Notes: generated by a model from the letters alone, not told the origin. Counted from the stretch's first letter, positions 18,223 through 28,539 are shown. The stretch: 64,000 bases of DNA from Streptomyces sulfonofaciens (GCF_014656295.1 NZ_BNCD01000019.1:84509-148508); one strand, 5' to 3'. Numbers and translations: made by a program.

Positions 18223-19136
18223 CAGGCGCTCCCGTTCCGCGACAGCGCCGCCACGGCGGCCTGGGCCGCCCCGGCGACCTGCACCGTGCGCGAGGCGGCG
18301 GCCACCCCGCGCGCGACGGCGTGCGCCAGGTCGGAACCGGCGGCCAGCTCCGCGGCGAGCACCCCGACGAAGGCGTCCCCCGCGCCGGTCGCGTCGACCA
18401 CCTCGACCGCCTCCAGGACCGGGAGGTGGGCCGGCGCCGTGCGTGCCCCCGCGACGACGGCGCCCTGCGCGCCCAGTGTGATCACCGCGCTCCGTGCGAT
18501 GCCCGCGAGCCGCCGCACCGCGCCAAGGGCGGCGGGAACGCCCGACGGGGCGGCGGTGCCGAGCAACTGCCCCGCCTCGGTGGCGTTGACCACGAGCACG
18601 TCGACCCGCTCCAGCACCGGACGGGGCACGGCGACGTACGGGGCGAGATTGAGCACGGTCAGACGGGGCCCGAGACGGACGACCTCGGTGACCGCCTCGA
18701 CGGGGATCTCGCCCTGGACGACGACCACGTCCGCCGCACCGACCGCGGCGGCCTCCTCCCGCACCCGGTCGGCGCCGGTCGCCGCGTTGGCCCCCGGGAC
18801 CACCACGATCTGGTTCTCGCCCCGGCTGTCCACCGTGATCAGCGCCGTGCCGGTGGCGAGGCCGGGCGCCCTGCGCAGCGGGCCGGTGCCGACCCCGGCC
18901 GCCGTGAGGGCCCGTACCAGTTCGCCACCGTGGTCGTCGTCGCCGACGGTGGCGAGGAGCCGGGTCCGAGCGCCCGCACCCGCGGCGGCGACGGCCTGGT
19001 TGGCGCCCTTGCCGCCGAGGCCGGTGAGCAGCCGGTCGCCGAGGACCGTCTCACCGGGGGCGGGAAACCGCTCGGTACGCACCGTCACATCGCGGTTGAC
19101 CGAGCCGACGACCAGGACGCCGCCGTTCCGTACCAT
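18222..19136 (-). CDS. rbsK: Ribokinase-like sugar kinase (PfkB family)
   Basis: A 304-aa PfkB-family kinase phosphorylating ribose or a related pentose with ATP. Both family signatures are present: GGKGANQA (41-48) and the anion-hole/catalytic-base motif DATGAGDAF near residue 248. The N-terminal GSVNRDVTV fits ribokinase rather than adenosine kinase. It is the first gene of the operon with LacI, and probably with the NCS1 permease and glycosidase, so the imported compound may release ribose. The ATG at 19136 has only a weak upstream GGA. Confidence 0.85.
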   Translation of the reverse strand: MVRNGGVLVVGSVNRDVTVRTERFPAPGETVLGDRLLTGLGGKGANQAVAAAGAGARTRLLATVGDDDHGGELVRALTAAGVGTGPLRRAPGLATGTALITVDSRGENQIVVVPGANAATGADRVREEAAAVGAADVVVVQGEIPVEAVTEVVRLGPRLTVLNLAPYVAVPRPVLERVDVLVVNATEAGQLLGTAAPSGVPAALGAVRRLAGIARSAVITLGAQGAVVAGARTAPAHLPVLEAVEVVDATGAGDAFVGVLAAELAAGSDLAHAVARGVAAASRTVQVAGAAQAAVAALSRNGSA

Positions 19137-19150
19137 CGTCCGATCCGTTC

Positions 19151-19200
19151 TACTCGTGTTGTCTATTCGTGTTGTCTATTCGTGTTGTCTATTCGTGTAG
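19151..19200. repeat. Four tandem 13-bp repeats upstream of ribokinase
   Basis: Three full copies (TACTCGTGTTGTC, then TATTCGTGTTGTC twice) and an 11-bp fourth copy form a head-to-tail array. On the coding strand of ribokinase it reads as repeated GACAACACGAATA and lies 15-64 bp before the ATG. The period, AT content and promoter position suggest a multimeric operator, probably for the LacI protein. The rest of 19137-19442 contains no gene. Confidence 0.75.
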
Positions 19201-19442
19201 ACCGGATCGGGGACCTCTGTGCACTGATCACGGCGAGGGTGCGCAGGCCAGCACCGGCGCCGCGGAGCGGTACGCCGGCCCGCCCTGTCCCGTTCGGCGG
19301 GCGTCGACCTGCTGGGCGACTCTCCCCCGCGGAAAGGCGATGCGTCAAGACCTTGCGGAACTTCTCATTCCGGCAGGTCCCCGCCCGGCGGTGGCCGGCC
19401 GGCCCGCGCAGGACCGCGGGGCCGACCGCGCACGGACGGCTG

Positions 19443-21056
<1,614 letters not shown>

Positions 21057-21275
21057 GGCGTGCCCATTCGCTGGTAGGGATGTCCCGGCGAGGCCGGTGC
21101 GGGTGCCTCCCGGGCCGTTGCAGCACCGAAGGGCGCGGAGGGGAGATACCCGGGGGGTGGCCGCGGGTACGCGGGTGCGATGGGTGGGAGATGCGCGGCG
21201 GTTGCGGGGAAAGCGCGAACGGCCGCCGGATGTCCGCGAGGCGGGCCGGCGTCCGGGGCCGGTCGGCTCGACGGG

Positions 21276-22274
21276 TCAGCCGAGCACCGGGATGATCTCG
21301 GAGCCGTAGGTGTCGATGACCTTCTCGCGGGCGTCGTGCATGGCGTACACCGCGAACTGGTCGACGCCGAGGTCGCGCAGCGTCCGCAGCTTCTCCAGGT
21401 GCGCCTCGGCGGGTCCGAGCAGGCAGAAGCGGTCCACGATCTCGTCGGGCACGAAGGCCGCGTCCGGGTTGCCGCTGCGGCCGTGGTGCGCGTAGTCGTA
21501 GCCCTCGCGGGCCCGGATGTACGAGGTGAGCGCGTCCGGCACGAGTGCGGAGTGCTGCCCGTACCGGGCCACCAGGTCGGCCACGTGGTTGCCGACCATG
21601 CCGCCGAACCACCGGCACTGCTCACGGGCGTGCGCGAGGTCGTCCCCCACGTAGGCGGGAGCCGCCACGCAGACCTTGACCGCGGCCGGATCGCGGCCGG
21701 CCGCCTCGGCGGCGGCGCGCACCGACTTCACCATCCACTCGGTCAGGTACGGGTCGGCGAGCTGGAGGATGAAGCCGTCGGCCCGCTGCCCGGCCACGGC
21801 CAGCGCCTTGGGACCGTAGGCCGCCATCCAGACCGGCAGCCTGCTGTCCCTGGCCCAGGCCAGCCGCATGCGCTGTCCGTCGACCTCGGCCGCACGGCCC
21901 TCGGCGAGATCGCGGATCGCGCCGATGGCGTCACTCAGCCTGGCCAGGGTGTTCGGGGGCCGGCCCGCGACCCGCAGGGCGGAGTCGCCGCGTCCGATGC
22001 CGCAGACGGTGCGGTTGCCGTACATCTCGTTGAGGGTGGCGAAGGTGGACGCGGTCACCTCCCACGACCGGGTGCTCGGATTGGTGACCATCGGGCCGAC
22101 GATCAGCCGCTCGGTGTGGTCCAGGATGCGGCTGTGGATGACGAACGGCTCCTGCCAGAGCACGGCGGAGTCGAAGGTCCAGCCGTAGCGGAAACCCGCC
22201 CGTTCGGCGCGGCGCATGAGGGTGACGACGGCGGAGCCTGGCGGGTCGGTCTGGAGGACGAGTCCGAAGTCCAT
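21276..22274 (-). CDS. LLM-class F420-dependent oxidoreductase (TIGR03842-like)
   Basis: A 332-aa luciferase-like TIM-barrel flavin/F420 enzyme. It starts MDFGLVLQTDPP, carries NEMYGNRTVCGIGRGDSA, and keeps the family's length. Members of this subgroup are characteristically encoded next to dihydropyrimidinase and NCS1 permease genes, so it probably acts on a pyrimidine or hydantoin breakdown intermediate; the reaction is not established. The ATG at 22274 is preceded by AGGAG at 9 nt. It sits directly upstream of the NCS1 permease, but its usual dihydropyrimidinase partner is at 43.2 kb. Confidence 0.85.
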   Translation of the reverse strand: MDFGLVLQTDPPGSAVVTLMRRAERAGFRYGWTFDSAVLWQEPFVIHSRILDHTERLIVGPMVTNPSTRSWEVTASTFATLNEMYGNRTVCGIGRGDSALRVAGRPPNTLARLSDAIGAIRDLAEGRAAEVDGQRMRLAWARDSRLPVWMAAYGPKALAVAGQRADGFILQLADPYLTEWMVKSVRAAAEAAGRDPAAVKVCVAAPAYVGDDLAHAREQCRWFGGMVGNHVADLVARYGQHSALVPDALTSYIRAREGYDYAHHGRSGNPDAAFVPDEIVDRFCLLGPAEAHLEKLRTLRDLGVDQFAVYAMHDAREKVIDTYGSEIIPVLG

Positions 22275-22599
22275 GGGAACAGCTCCTGGTCCGGAGGGCT
22301 TTGAGGACTGGAAGGGCCGACTGGAGGACGGGGCGGGGACGGCGGCCCGGCCGGAGCGCTCGGTACGGGCTCGGTGCGGGTACTGGCGGATGCCGCGCGG
22401 GACTTACTCGGCGGGGGCAGCGGGGCAGTGGGCAGCGGAGGGACAATCGTGGACTTGTTCTCCTGGCTTGGCAAGAGGACTCGCTGCGCGCCCCGTGCTC
22501 GTCGGCGGAGGAAGGAGGCGCTCACCGCAGTGGAGAGGGCTCGCCGCCGGATCGGGCGTTCCGGTGTTCGGTGTTCCTGTGTTCCCGGGTCCCCGGGTT

Positions 22600-22812
22600 C
22601 GAGGTTCCCGGGTCCTCGTGCTCCCGGGTTCCGGGGTTCCGGGGTTCCGGGGTTCCGGGGTTCCCGGGTTCCGGGGTTCCCGGGTTCCCGGGTTCCGGGG
22701 TTCCCGGGTTCCCGGGTTCCGGGTTCCGGGGTTCCGGGGTTCCGGGGTTCCCGGGTTCCGGGGTTCCGGGGTTCCGGGGTTCCCGGGTTCCGGGGTTCCG
22801 GGTTCCGGCCCG
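22600..22812. repeat. 8-bp minisatellite, unit GGTTCC(C/G)G
   Basis: About 23 head-to-tail copies of GGTTCCGG / GGTTCCCG run almost without interruption from about 22625 to 22810, with a degenerate lead-in from about 22600. It lies between the thioesterase stop and the start of the LLM gene. The array translates on the plus strand as a GFRGSRVP-type repeat, but that is a by-product of the 24-nt register. The flanking gap 22275-22935 has no supported gene. Confidence 0.9.
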
Positions 22813-22935
22813 CTCGTCAGGACCCGCGGCCCTGCGGCCTGTACTGAGGCACGGCGTGCGGCTCGCAGGCCGCCCGGCGCGCCTGCCCCGGCCGGCCGAG
22901 GAGCGCGGAGGCGTCCTCGGCAGGCCGGGCCTTCG

Positions 22936-23451
22936 TCACACGGGGAAGACCAGGCACGTGGTGCTGGCGTGGGCCACGAGCCGGTCCTGCTGATCCAGGA
23001 TGCGCGCCTCGGAGGTCGCCGTACGCCGACCCAGCGTGAGGACCTTGCCCTCGCACACCAGGCGCCCCGACGCGAGGGTCACCGCCCTGGTGAAGTTGAT
23101 CTTCACTTCGAGGGAGGTGTAGCCGGTGCCCGCCGGCAGACGGCTGTGCACCGCACAGCCGAGGGCCGTGTCGGCGAGCGTGGCCATGACGCCCCCGTGG
23201 ACACTGCCGATGGGGTTGTAGTGCCACTCCGCGGGCGTCAGCGCGAACACCACCCGCCCGTCGCCCACCTCGACCACGTCTATCCCGAGGGTGTCCAGGA
23301 TGGGCGGCCGCGGCAGCGTTCCGTCACCGATCGCCTCCAGGAACTCCCGACCGCTCCTCCCCGGTACCGCGGCCGCCGTCGTGGCGGGGTCCTGCCACCG
23401 GTACGTCCGCTCCCGCGCGGCGTCCGAGCCTGACGCATCGGATATGGCCAT
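22936..23451 (-). CDS. PaaI/YigI-family hotdog thioesterase
   Basis: A 171-aa hotdog-fold acyl-CoA thioesterase. The catalytic region is clear: NPIGSVHGGVMATLADTA, with the HGG turn and the following helix of the PaaI family, and the beta-strand VEVGDGRVVFALTP before it. The first 40 residues are extra relative to the minimal domain. The ATG at 23451 is preceded by AAGGAA at 7 nt. It is followed downstream by the minisatellite and preceded by a regulator remnant on the same strand. The acyl-CoA substrate is unknown. Confidence 0.88.
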   Translation of the reverse strand: MAISDASGSDAARERTYRWQDPATTAAAVPGRSGREFLEAIGDGTLPRPPILDTLGIDVVEVGDGRVVFALTPAEWHYNPIGSVHGGVMATLADTALGCAVHSRLPAGTGYTSLEVKINFTRAVTLASGRLVCEGKVLTLGRRTATSEARILDQQDRLVAHASTTCLVFPV

Positions 23452-23523
23452 GATCTTCCTTTCACGCCGTCCTCCTCGGGCGGCCGTCGCGGTCCCCGTG
23501 CCCGCCCCCGGGCCGACAGCGGC

Positions 23524-23697
23524 CTACCGGGGTTCGAGTGTCACGACCACGTCGGACAGCGGGACGTCGTGGCACGCGGTGCAGCGCACAGCGGGCTCGG
23601 CGGGGGCGCCGCACCGGGCGTGGACCAGGTTCAGCGACAGCGGGCGCTCGTCCTGCATGCCCTTGCCGAAGCGGAGCGCCATCACGTTGTTCGCCAT
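23524..23697 (-). pseudogene. C-terminal remnant of a winged-helix (HxlR/MarR-like) regulator
   Basis: A 57-codon ORF (ATG 23697) reading ALRFGKGMQDERPLSLNLVH then ARCGAPAEPAVRCTACHD. The Cys pairs and the ending match the tail of HxlR/MarR-type regulators in which the DNA-binding domain comes first. No HTH is encoded in frame upstream, although a large inverted repeat that looks like an operator is still present 40 bp before the ATG. I infer an internal deletion that removed the HTH; expression of the short product from the GGAG-preceded ATG is possible. Confidence 0.5.
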
Positions 23698-23734
23698 GTG
23701 CGCACTCCAGTCCTGACTGGACACATCCCCCACC

Positions 23735-23762
23735 GGCTGACTAAAGGTAGCACCAGTCAGCC
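23735..23762. promoter_or_regulatory. 8-bp inverted repeat GGCTGACT...AGTCAGCC
   Basis: Perfect arms at 23735-23742 and 23755-23762 with a 12-bp spacer, upstream of the regulator remnant and between it and the divergent cyclophilin gene. The half-site CTGACTAA (23737-23744) recurs in the HxlR operator at 55626, supporting the idea that this was an HxlR-type operator. Confidence 0.55.
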
Positions 23763-23896
23763 CAAGCCCCCGTGCCGCGGTGCGGCCGACGGACGGCGTC
23801 GTGACCTGCGAGGCCGCCCCATGCCCCGGGCGCCTCACCCTCTCGTCGGTCATGGCCGGTCGCCCCCGCAGGCGCGGGGGATGTGATCATGGCTCA

Positions 23897-24394
23897 ATGA
23901 ACAACAACGTTTTCTTCGACATCACCATCGACGACGCGCCTGCCGGACGGATCGTCTTCACGCTGTTCGACGACGTGGTCCCCAAGACCGCGCGCAACTT
24001 CCGTGAGCTGGCCACGGGCGAGCACGGCTACGGGTACGAGGGGTCCGGCTTCCATCGGGTCATCCCCGATTTCATGCTCCAGGGCGGCGACTTCACCGCG
24101 GGGAACGGCACCGGGGGCAAGAGCATCTACGGCGAGAAGTTCGCCGACGAGAACTTCCAGATCAAGCACACCAAGCCGGGCCAGCTCTCCATGGCCAACG
24201 CGGGACCGAACACGAACGGCTCGCAGTTCTTCATCACCACGATCGTCACCAACTGGCTGGACAACAAGCACGTCGTCTTCGGCGAGGTGGTCGAGGGCAT
24301 GGACGTCGTGAAGCGGATCGAGTCCCTGGGCTCGGGCAGCGGCGCCACGAAGGCCAAGATCACGATCGCCAAGTCCGGCGTCGTCGAGGGCTGA
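23897..24394 (+). CDS. Peptidyl-prolyl cis-trans isomerase, cyclophilin type
   Basis: A 165-aa cytoplasmic cyclophilin catalysing proline isomerisation during folding. All hallmarks are present: FHRVIPDFMLQGGDF (catalytic Arg and the Met/Gln substrate-binding residues), SMANAGPNTNGSQFFI, and a final HVVFGEVVEGMDVV. Length fits the single-domain bacterial form and there is no signal peptide. It appears monocistronic, with a strong hairpin 56 bp after the stop. Confidence 0.96.
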   Translation: MNNNVFFDITIDDAPAGRIVFTLFDDVVPKTARNFRELATGEHGYGYEGSGFHRVIPDFMLQGGDFTAGNGTGGKSIYGEKFADENFQIKHTKPGQLSMANAGPNTNGSQFFITTIVTNWLDNKHVVFGEVVEGMDVVKRIESLGSGSGATKAKITIAKSGVVEG

Positions 24395-24449
24395 CCGGGT
24401 TTCCGGCCCCCGGATCCGCACACATCCGCATAAATCCGCATACAGCAGG

Positions 24450-24475
24450 GGCGCCGGCCAGAGACGGCCGGCGCC
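24450..24475 (+). terminator. Hairpin terminator after the cyclophilin gene
   Basis: Arms GGCGCCGGCC (24450-24459) and GGCCGGCGCC (24466-24475) form a perfect 10-bp stem with a 6-nt loop. Between here and 24864 I see no gene on either strand. Confidence 0.75.
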
Positions 24476-24864
24476 TCCTCGCCGGAGCCTCACCCGCCCC
24501 CGGACAGCGGCCAGGGGGCCACCGGGAGCAGGGCGGGCCTCCGGTGCGGGGTGCCGGAGCCGGCCGGCCTGCTCCCGGTGGCCATGTGACCCGTGTCAGC
24601 GAGAGGGCCCGCGAAGATCACCGGGACTACCGCCCGACGCGCCGCGACGGTCCCTCCCCCTCAGCCACCCACGGTGCAGGCGGCGGCCCGCCCGCCGACG
24701 ACGTTCCGAGGGGTCAGGCGGCGTTCGGCGAAGCACCACCGCCTGTCCCGGCGCACGAGGCGGTCCGTGGAGCGGCCCGCGGCGATGGCCCGCGCCGGCG
24801 GCACGGGGCGTGCGCGCCGCGGCTGGCGGGACGGCGGCCGGCGAGGCCGCGGCCGGCGAGGCGG

Positions 24865-25629
24865 CTACTTGAGATCGGCGAGGAGCCCGTCGAGTGCCCT
24901 GGTCAGGGCGTCGGAGTTGGACCTGTCGAACCACGTGGTGCGTATGCGCTCGTTGTTCCCCTTCGGCGTCTCGTGCTCTTTGGCAAGCTGCTCCAGAGAG
25001 CTCGCACCGTCGTCCAGCGCGCGCCCGACGCCCTGGAAGAGGCCCCGGACGTAGCGGTCCGCGTCCTCGGCGGGAACGCCCTGCCGGGATGCCCAGGCGG
25101 TGAGCGTCGCCAGGAACCGGTAGTGCGTGGACACCGTGGCCGTCAGTGCGGAGAACACGTTGAAGGCCGCTTCGTCCGCGACCGGGAGCACCCCGCCGAG
25201 GCGGTCGAAGAGGGCGTCCGCGACCGGGTGCGAGGGGTGGGTGACGGTGACGGACCCGCGCTCGCGCACCGCGGGCACCGGGATGGCACGCACCAGCGGG
25301 CCGACGGCTCCGAGCGTCCGGCGCAACTCGCCGATACCGACGCCCGCCATCAGGCTGATCACGACGGTGTCCCCGCCGATCCGGAGCGCGGCGAGGGCCT
25401 CGGAGCGGTCCTGGGGCCGGACGGCGATGACCACCACATCGGAGCGGTTCGCCACGTCCTGGTTGTCGACGCACACCCGTACGTTTCGATGGCGCCGGGA
25501 GAGTTCGGCGGCGGCACCGGCCCCGCGCGGCGAGAGGAACACCTCGGGCGGCTCCTCGACACCGTCGCACAGGCCCTCCACGATGGCCCGGCCGATCTCG
25601 CCCACCCCGATGATCCCGATGCGTTCCAC
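24865..25629 (-). CDS. Pyrroline-5-carboxylate reductase-like NAD(P)-dependent oxidoreductase
   Basis: A 254-aa protein with an N-terminal Rossmann fold (IGIIGVGEIGRAIVEGL, residues 4-20) and the NAD-binding to dimerisation transition typical of ProC/NADP-F420 oxidoreductases (VVISLMAGVGIGELRR; VRAIPVPAV replaces the usual R-x-MPN-x-P). The missing MPN motif suggests a substrate other than P5C, or a divergent member. The GTG at 25629 follows AGGGAGA. It stands alone between the cyclophilin and LysR genes. Confidence 0.8.
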   Translation of the reverse strand: MERIGIIGVGEIGRAIVEGLCDGVEEPPEVFLSPRGAGAAAELSRRHRNVRVCVDNQDVANRSDVVVIAVRPQDRSEALAALRIGGDTVVISLMAGVGIGELRRTLGAVGPLVRAIPVPAVRERGSVTVTHPSHPVADALFDRLGGVLPVADEAAFNVFSALTATVSTHYRFLATLTAWASRQGVPAEDADRYVRGLFQGVGRALDDGASSLEQLAKEHETPKGNNERIRTTWFDRSNSDALTRALDGLLADLK

Positions 25630-25923
25630 GGTGTCTCCCTGTCGTCCTGCCGGCAGCGGCCTGCACTCCGGTACCCGGGCCACCGCCGAGTGTAGGCGGG
25701 CACGGTGTGCGCGCAGCGTCCGCCGGCAGCCCACCGGGCTGGACGCAGGACGGTCTTCGGGCCCCGCCTGTCCTGGGGACCGGACCTGCGCGCCGGGCAC
25801 GCGCAGGCGCTCCCGTTCCACCGGCGGCGGCCGATGTGCCCGTCGACCAGGCCCGGGTGGAGCAGGGTCCCCACACTCCCGCGCACCGGGCAGGCGGCAA
25901 CGACCCGACCGGGCACGCGCAGT

Positions 25924-26859
25924 TCACAGGTGGCCCCTGCGGGAGAGGAGGAAGCGTTTGAAGGCGGCCAGCGGCGGTGCGTCCGTCTGGCCGCGGAGCC
26001 AGGCGACCCCGATCTCGCGAACGGCCCGCTGACCGACGACGTCCAACTCGGTGACCCCGGCCCGCGGCACCGGCGGCGACGGGAGCAGGGCGACGCCGAG
26101 CCCGGCCGCGACCAGTCCGCGCAGGGTCTCCACCTCCTCGCCCTCGAAGGCGACCCGCGGAGTGAACCCCGCCTCCGCGCAGAGGGCGTCGGTGATCCGG
26201 CGCAGCCCGAATCCGGGCTCCAGGGTGACGAACGGCTCTCCCGCCACCTCCGCCAACCGAGCCCGGCGCCGCCCGGCCAGCCGGTGCCCGTTCGGCACCA
26301 CCAGCCGCAGACGCTGCTCGGCGAGGCGCCGGGCGACCAGGCCGGGCTCGTCCGGCAGCGGAGAGGTCACGCACAGGTCGAGCGTGCCGGCACGCAGCCG
26401 CTCCAGCATCGCCTCTCCATATGTCTGCACCAGTTGGAACCGCACCTGCGGGTGGTCCACGCGGAACGCCCGCAGCAGCTCCGGCACGGTCTCAGGCCCC
26501 AGCGTGTGCAGGAAGCCGAACGAGATCCGACCGGCCTCCACCCGTACGGACTCCGCGGCGCGCTCCACCTCCGCAAGGGCCCGCTCGGCAGCACCGCGGA
26601 ACGTGACCCCCGCCCGGGTCAGCCGCAGCCTGCGGCCCTGCCGGGCGAACAGGGTCACACCGAGGTCGCCCTCCAGCCGGGCCAGCGCCCGGCTGAGGGT
26701 GGGCTGCGGCATGCCCAACTGCTGGGCCGCACGCGTCACATGCTCATGCCGGGCGACCGCGACGAACTGCGCCAGGCGCGGCGCGAGGAGCGCCGCCCAG
26801 GCGTCGGGATCAAGCTCGGCGGCCACCCGCGGAGTGTCGTACGTCTCATCGGGGTCCAT
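25924..26859 (-). CDS. LysR-family transcriptional regulator
   Basis: A 311-aa LysR regulator. The HTH begins unusually late (LAQFVAVARHEHVTRAAQQL from about residue 29; MPQPTLSRALARLE recognition helix), after a 25-aa acidic extension. The effector domain runs to the end. The ATG at 26859 has AGGAG at 8 nt. It is divergent from an MFS gene with a perfect inverted repeat between them, the standard layout for a LysR activator and its target. The inducer is unknown. Confidence 0.93.
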   Translation of the reverse strand: MDPDETYDTPRVAAELDPDAWAALLAPRLAQFVAVARHEHVTRAAQQLGMPQPTLSRALARLEGDLGVTLFARQGRRLRLTRAGVTFRGAAERALAEVERAAESVRVEAGRISFGFLHTLGPETVPELLRAFRVDHPQVRFQLVQTYGEAMLERLRAGTLDLCVTSPLPDEPGLVARRLAEQRLRLVVPNGHRLAGRRRARLAEVAGEPFVTLEPGFGLRRITDALCAEAGFTPRVAFEGEEVETLRGLVAAGLGVALLPSPPVPRAGVTELDVVGQRAVREIGVAWLRGQTDAPPLAAFKRFLLSRRGHL

Positions 26860-26908
26860 GACGACTCTCCTCGCCTCACCTGATACGGCTGTACATCAAC
26901 AACGCCTC

Positions 26909-26931
26909 TTCCATGCATTGGACGCATGGAA
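26909..26931. promoter_or_regulatory. LysR box between lysR and the MFS gene
   Basis: Perfect 8-bp arms TTCCATGC (26909-26916) and GCATGGAA (26924-26931) separated by 7 bp. Size, symmetry and position in the 95-bp divergent gap fit a LysR-type binding site controlling both genes. Confidence 0.7.
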
Positions 26932-26954
26932 GCGCGCAATCCTACGTTCGCTGC

Positions 26955-28232
26955 ATGAGCTCTGCCGACACCGGGGCGGCCGACACCGGGGCGGCGGGGG
27001 TGCGCCCCCGCCGGCCCACCGCCCGAGCCGACACCACCGCAGACACCCGTCTTCGCAAGGGCACTTCGGCGTACCGCCGGGCGAACCTGGCCCTGTTCGC
27101 CGCCGGCCTTGCCACCTTCGCACTGCTCTACTCCACCCAGGCGCTGCTGCCCGCGCTGTCCTCAGGTCTGCACCTCACGCCCGCGCAGGCCAGCCTGACG
27201 GTGACCGCGTCGACCGGCGCGCTGGCCGTCGCACTGCTGCCGGTCAGCGCGCTCAGCGAGAAGTACGGGCGTACCACGGTGATGACGGCCTCGGTCCTCG
27301 GGGCCTCGCTGCTCGCGCTCGCCGTGCCGTTCGCCCCGAACCCGGCCGTGCTGGTCGCGCTGCGCGCGGTGCAGGGCGTGGCGCTGGCCGGCCTGCCGGC
27401 CACGGCGATGGCCTACCTCGCGGAGGAGGTCCAGCCCTGCGCCGTCCCCTCGGCGATCGGCCTGTACGTCGCGGGCAACTCCATCGGCGGGATGAGCGGC
27501 CGCGTCGCCGGGAGTGCGCTGTCGCAGGCGTACGGGTGGCGGGCCGCGCTGCTCGGGATCGGTCTGACCGCGCTGGCCTGCGCGGTGGCCTTCCGCCTGC
27601 TGGCCCCGCCGGCCCGGCACTTCACACCGGCTCCGGTGCATCTGGCGGCACTGTGGCGCACGGTCTCCCGCCACGTTCGCGATGTGCGGCTGCGGCGACT
27701 GTACGCGGTGGGGCCGCTGTTCTCCGCCGTGTTCGGCTCGGTCTACACCCTGCTGGGCTATCGGCTGACGGCCGCGCCGTACCACCTGTCGCAGGCGGCG
27801 GTCGGCGCGATCTTCCTCGTCTACCTGGTGGGGACGGGGACGTCCGCGGCGTCCGGTGCGCTGCAGGCCCGGCTGGGGCGGCGCGGTGCGTTCGCGGTCG
27901 GCCTCACGCTCTGCGCGGCGGGCCTCCTGCTGACGCTGGCCGGGCCGCTCGCCCTGGTCCTGCTCGGCCTCGTGCTCATCACCGCGGGCTTCTTCATCGG
28001 TCACTCGGTCGCCTCCGGCGCGGTCAGCCGCACGGCCGCCTCCGGGCGGGCCCAGGCCTCGGCGCTCTATCTGACGGCCTATTACGTCGGCAACAGCGCC
28101 GGCGGCGCCGTGGGTGCCTCCGCCTACCGCCTCGCCGGCTGGGCCGGGGCCGCTGCCGTCGCCCTGCTCGCCGTCCTCCTGGCCTCCCGCCCGGCCCTCC
28201 GCCCAGCCCCTGCGGGGCACGGTTCCCCATGA
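26955..28232 (+). CDS. MFS transporter, YnfM-like
   Basis: A 425-aa 12-helix MFS protein. Helix 1 starts near residue 38 (RRANLALFAAGLATFALLYS), with TQALLPALS next and LSEKYGRTTVM as the loop 2-3 motif. The N-terminal 35 residues are hydrophilic and Thr/Ala-rich. The closest well-known relatives are YnfM-type exporters, which are often divergent from LysR genes as here. Substrate unknown. I chose ATG 26955 because the upstream in-frame ATG at 26913 lies inside the LysR box. Confidence 0.87.
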   Translation: MSSADTGAADTGAAGVRPRRPTARADTTADTRLRKGTSAYRRANLALFAAGLATFALLYSTQALLPALSSGLHLTPAQASLTVTASTGALAVALLPVSALSEKYGRTTVMTASVLGASLLALAVPFAPNPAVLVALRAVQGVALAGLPATAMAYLAEEVQPCAVPSAIGLYVAGNSIGGMSGRVAGSALSQAYGWRAALLGIGLTALACAVAFRLLAPPARHFTPAPVHLAALWRTVSRHVRDVRLRRLYAVGPLFSAVFGSVYTLLGYRLTAAPYHLSQAAVGAIFLVYLVGTGTSAASGALQARLGRRGAFAVGLTLCAAGLLLTLAGPLALVLLGLVLITAGFFIGHSVASGAVSRTAASGRAQASALYLTAYYVGNSAGGAVGASAYRLAGWAGAAAVALLAVLLASRPALRPAPAGHGSP

Positions 28233-28539
28233 CCGCCTCTTCCTGAATCCCGGTTCCCCGGTTCCCCCGGTTCCGTTCCGTCCGGGTCCTGCGCCGGGTG
28301 GTGCACAGGGGCACCGGGGCGGGCCGGGGGTGCGGTCGCGCTGCCTTGAGGACCCTTCGCGCACGGTCGGCGTCCGGGGCTCAGTCGCGCAGGTGAGTCA
28401 GGGGCCTGCCGCCCGACGGGCAGGGGCGCTCCGCGTGAGGAAGCTGCCGGGCGGCGTCCAGGGCCCCGCGACGAAATGCTGTCAGCGTGCCGGACCCTGC
28501 GACTGCGGGGGCACGATGCGGCGCGCCGCCGGTGCCTTC
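28233..28539. other. Convergent intergenic region, no gene seen
   Basis: This 300-bp gap lies between the MFS stop and the TetR stop. It contains a short C/G run related to the minisatellite unit (CCGGTTCCCCCGGTTCC at about 28257-28273) but no coding sequence I can support. Confidence 0.5.

Noticed and set aside
19151..19200. CRISPR-like or iteron origin
   Set aside because: Only four 13-bp copies directly in a promoter; no replication gene is present.
22600..22812. CRISPR array
   Set aside because: Repeats are contiguous 8-mers with no unique spacers and no cas genes nearby.
22216..23433. Plus-strand ORF with GFRGSRVP repeats that could be a collagen-like or PE_PGRS-like protein
   Set aside because: The repeat is an 8-bp satellite, so any frame gives an 8-residue repeat; the ORF also runs antisense through a well-supported thioesterase.
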